From contig PMWT01000110.1 in assembly GCA_003166025.1 (NCBI GenBank), positions 24,431 through 88,430 on the forward strand: a stretch of 64,000 nucleotides of DNA, written 5' to 3'. Position numbers and translations under genes: made by a program. Source of the DNA: Acidimicrobiaceae bacterium (GTDB taxonomy: Bacteria; Actinomycetota; Acidimicrobiia; Acidimicrobiales; Palsa-688). Of the stretch, positions 63,642 to 64,000 are shown piece after piece; positions within the stretch are counted from its first letter, which is position 1, and each line of letters begins with the position of its first letter. The notes beneath the pieces are model-generated. The model was not told the DNA's origin, did no database searches, and saw only the letters and a list, made by a program, of their open reading frames with translations.

Positions 63642-64000
63642 TCATGGGGCCGGGGAACGCCTGGTGGCCGCGCCCGGGGAGGGCGCTACGGGGGTAGACA
63701 CCGTGGTCGACGATGCTGCCGCCCGCGCCACTGTGATGACAGCGGCGGCAGTGGTAGTGGCGGGCGGGACCGTCGTCGTAGCGGCCGGCGATGTCGTCGT
63801 AGCGGCCGGCGGTGTCGTCGTAGCTGCCGGCGAGGTAGTTGTAGCTGCTGGCGGTGTAGTCGTCGCCGCCGGCGGTGTCGTGGTCACCGTTGTGGGCGCC
63901 AAGGTGGTTGGGGGCCTGGTGGTGGTGGGCTTGCTGGTCGTGGTGGTGGGCTTGCTGGTCGTGGTGGTGGGCTTGCTGGTCGTGGTGGTGGGAGCGAGGG
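63642..64000 (-). CDS. Thr/Pro/Ala-rich C-terminal tail of a gene cut by the window edge
   Basis: The frame is open from the right edge to the stop at 63642; the listed 86-residue ORF starts only at an internal TTG. It reads TTTTSKPTTTTSKPTTTRPP, then PPAATTTPPAATTTSPAATT repeats, then VITVARAAASSTTVSTPV. This is a low-complexity stalk of a probable secreted or wall-associated protein whose functional domain lies outside the window. It is the first gene of a likely unit with the patatin-like gene. Confidence 0.6.
   Translation of the reverse strand, partial: LAPTTTTSKPTTTTSKPTTTTSKPTTTRPPTTLAPTTVTTTPPAATTTPPAATTTSPAATTTPPAATTTSPAATTTVPPATTTAAAVITVARAAASSTTVSTPVAPSPGAATRRSPAP
63924..63986. 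repeat. Three tandem 21-bp repeats
   Basis: GGTGGTGGGCTTGCTGGTCGT occurs three times in a row, encoding SKPTTTT on the minus strand. A further block of ~21-24-bp units at about 63776-63880 encodes the TTTPPAA/TTTSPAA series. Such repeats expand and shrink easily. Confidence 0.75.

Noticed and set aside
63770-63990. Tandem repeats at the right edge as a possible CRISPR or satellite
   Set aside because: They encode TTTPPAA and SKPTTTT units in an open frame with no spacers.

Overview
The window comes from a GC-rich, actinobacterial-type chromosome. Third codon positions are mostly G or C, GTG and TTG starts are common, genes overlap by ATGA, GTGA or TGATG, and secreted proteins carry long Thr/Pro/Ala linkers. 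The gene content (serine genes, a Tat-exported molybdoenzyme, fused 2-oxoacid:ferredoxin oxidoreductase subunits, ADP-forming acyl-CoA synthetase, secreted glutamic peptidase) would fit an uncultured Acidimicrobiia-like lineage. That placement is inference from gene style, not a phylogenetic result.

Layout. 1-8.6 kb: a truncated ABC ATPase, an alpha-L-rhamnosidase following serA, divergent serC, small proteins, and an extradiol (LigB-type) dioxygenase. 8.6-10.3 kb: weakly coding DNA with disrupted ORFs. 10.4-12.0 kb: a secreted G1-family (glutamic) peptidase. 12.4-15.2 kb, minus strand: HTH regulator with C-terminal cysteines, moaA and an NAD-dependent epimerase-like gene. Divergent from it, 15.3-22.1 kb: a five-gene operon for a type II DMSO-reductase-family enzyme (Tat catalytic subunit, four-cluster Fe-S subunit, NrfD/PsrC-like anchor, TorD-like chaperone, and an unusual 530-residue multi-Fe-S protein with an MvhD-like middle). 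A DUF6457 gene follows. 22.5-27.5 kb: small and secreted proteins, one broken, then a GGDEF-EAL protein.

27.5-34.6 kb is a decayed accessory region beside a tRNA-Arg(ACG) gene. It holds an IS66 remnant, a ~495-bp duplication carrying an excisionase-like HTH gene, a truncated response regulator, a GntR/ABC unit with a frameshifted ATPase and a truncated permease, a broken hicA with an intact hicB, large inverted repeats, and an integrase pseudogene that has lost its reading frame and its tyrosine. 35-44 kb is housekeeping again: a Gfo/Idh/MocA oxidoreductase, an orphan KdpD N-terminal/USP protein, a GldA-like dehydrogenase, and a two-gene Vor-type 2-oxoacid:ferredoxin oxidoreductase facing an ADP-forming acyl-CoA synthetase. 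The last two could convert 2-oxo acids to acids with reduced ferredoxin and ATP.

44.6-61.5 kb is the most striking part: a Pel-like exopolysaccharide locus. A PelF-type glycosyltransferase (GT4 with N-terminal DUF3492) is translationally coupled to a large membrane protein. Two successive modules follow, each made of a giant secreted polysaccharide-deacetylase-like protein with tandem He_PIG-type Ig repeats and a GH114 (endo-alpha-1,4-polygalactosaminidase-type) secreted hydrolase. The modules are tandem paralogues that have diverged: the second giant protein has lost a histidine of the expected metal motif, and it shares a C-terminal double-Ig module with its own hydrolase. A ~90-nt non-coding element recurs upstream of the glycosyltransferase and of the second module. 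61.5-64.0 kb, minus strand, ends with a one-TM protein, a patatin-like phospholipase and the Thr-rich tail of a gene that runs off the window.
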